From the NCBI GenBank assembly GCA_900541025.1, contig UQIL01000024.1, forward strand, positions 1 to 39,662: a stretch of DNA of 39,662 bases. The letters run 5' to 3'. Below the pieces are notes generated by a model. The model did no database searches and was not told where the DNA came from. It saw only the letters and a program-made list of their open reading frames with translations. Each line of letters opens with the position of its first letter. Positions within the stretch are counted from its first letter, which is position 1. This document shows positions 38,993-39,662 of this stretch, in pieces. Origin of the DNA: an uncultured Collinsella sp. (GTDB lineage Bacteria; Actinomycetota; Coriobacteriia; Coriobacteriales; Coriobacteriaceae). The position numbers and the translations under genes were made by a program.

Positions 38993-39662
38993 TAGCGCTC
39001 GCCTCCTTCCATGACGGCTGCAATCTCTTCTTGGGTAAGTCCCAGCTCCTTGGCGGAAAGCTGCGACTGTGCGATTTCCAGGTACGCCGGGCAGCTGCGC
39101 AGCAGCTCCTCGTGCGTACCGGTGCCCACCACGTGGCCGTCGTCGAGCACGATGATTTGGTCGGCGTGCATGATGGTCGCGATGCGCTGGGCCACGACCA
39201 CGAGCGCGGCGTCGGTGACATTTTTGGCGAGCTCCTCGCGCAGGCGCGCGTCGGTCTTGTAGTCAAGCGCGCTAAACGAGTCATCGAACACCACGACCTC
39301 GGGCTTCTTGGCCAGGGCGCGGGCGATGGCCAGACGCTGGCGCTGACCGCCCGAAACATTGGAGCCACCCTGGCTGATGGGGGAGTCGTAACCGCCCTCG
39401 CGCTCGGCGATAAAGTCCTCGGCTTGGGCGATGCGCGCGGCCTGGCGCATGTCATCATCGCTTACCATGTCGCCGGCAAACTTGAGGTTGCTCTCGACGG
39501 TACCCGAGAATAGGCGCCCCTGCTGCGGGATGTAACCAATGCGGCGGCGCAGCTCGGAAAGGGTCATGTCGCGCACATCGATGCCGTCGAGCGAAATGCT
39601 GCCGCCCGTGACGTCGTACAGGCGCGGAATCAGCTGCACGAGCGTGGACTTGCCCGAGCCCG
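38992..39662 (-). CDS. ABC transporter subunit 1, 3' part (runs off the window)
   Basis: Only the nucleotide-binding domain C-terminal to Walker A is present; the last bases encode GSGKST at the window edge. The signature is VSGGQRQR and Walker B EVVVFDDSFSALD, where the residue after the Walker B Asp is Asp (DD) instead of Glu, the catalytic base. The partner subunit has DE. One degenerate and one canonical site is typical of heterodimeric exporters such as LmrCD or TM287/288. The H-loop position reads VVVAQRIAT, with Gln in place of His, supporting the degenerate-site reading. Confidence 0.92.
   Translation of the reverse strand, partial: GSGKSTLVQLIPRLYDVTGGSISLDGIDVRDMTLSELRRRIGYIPQQGRLFSGTVESNLKFAGDMVSDDDMRQAARIAQAEDFIAEREGGYDSPISQGGSNVSGGQRQRLAIARALAKKPEVVVFDDSFSALDYKTDARLREELAKNVTDAALVVVAQRIATIMHADQIIVLDDGHVVGTGTHEELLRSCPAYLEIAQSQLSAKELGLTQEEIAAVMEGGER

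Overview
The window looks like chromosomal DNA of a high-GC Coriobacteriia gut bacterium, most likely Collinsella or a close relative. This rests on gene content: membrane-embedded LuxR-type regulators, an agmatine deiminase/putrescine carbamoyltransferase locus with two antiporters, a galKT locus under a LacI-type regulator, and an A-type flavoprotein. The genus is an inference. I saw no rRNA, tRNA, CRISPR array, prophage or intact insertion sequence.

Layout. 1-1770: a DUF4143-type ATPase behind a 3 x 33 bp tandem repeat. 1768-5961: galK-galT, divergent from a LacI regulator, with three copies of a shared operator-like site. 6091-8548: flavodiiron protein, then a second P-loop ATPase behind a 4 x 19 bp tandem repeat. 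8798-13117: DeoR regulator, class II aldolase, HAD phosphatase, AraC regulator and a small ORF. 13118-14092: a NUDIX-Vsr fusion. 14241-17226: a BceAB-like ABC pair. 17416-22838: membrane LuxR regulator divergent from putrescine carbamoyltransferase, antiporter and agmatine deiminase. 23383-29548: second antiporter, a small ORF, a second membrane LuxR regulator, an amidohydrolase and a MATE transporter. 29679-30946: a third ATPase (DUF4143) behind a 23 bp tandem repeat. 31318-33421: soluble LuxR regulator divergent from a second agmatine deiminase. 33641-35065: gene remnants (transglutaminase-like, kinase-like, frameshifted acetyltransferase). 35522-36553: DAHP synthase. 37136-39662: a two-subunit ABC exporter running off the window.

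How the genes work together. Galactose is phosphorylated by GalK and exchanged by GalT. Agmatine is taken up in exchange for putrescine, deiminated to carbamoylputrescine and cleaved to putrescine plus carbamoyl phosphate. The carbamate kinase that would yield ATP is not in the window. The two membrane LuxR regulators each sit beside a promoter carrying TAAAC-type motifs, suggesting parallel control of the agmatine genes and of the amidohydrolase-MATE pair.

Most unusual signals. (1) All three stand-alone P-loop ATPase genes (two DUF4143, one AAA_16-like) are immediately preceded by a private array of short tandem repeats. (2) A structured element occurs three times directly after stop codons, with stems that change sequence but keep pairing. 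(3) NUDIX and Vsr domains are fused in one ORF. (4) The intergenic DNA is rich in long perfect inverted repeats and terminal-inverted-repeat elements.
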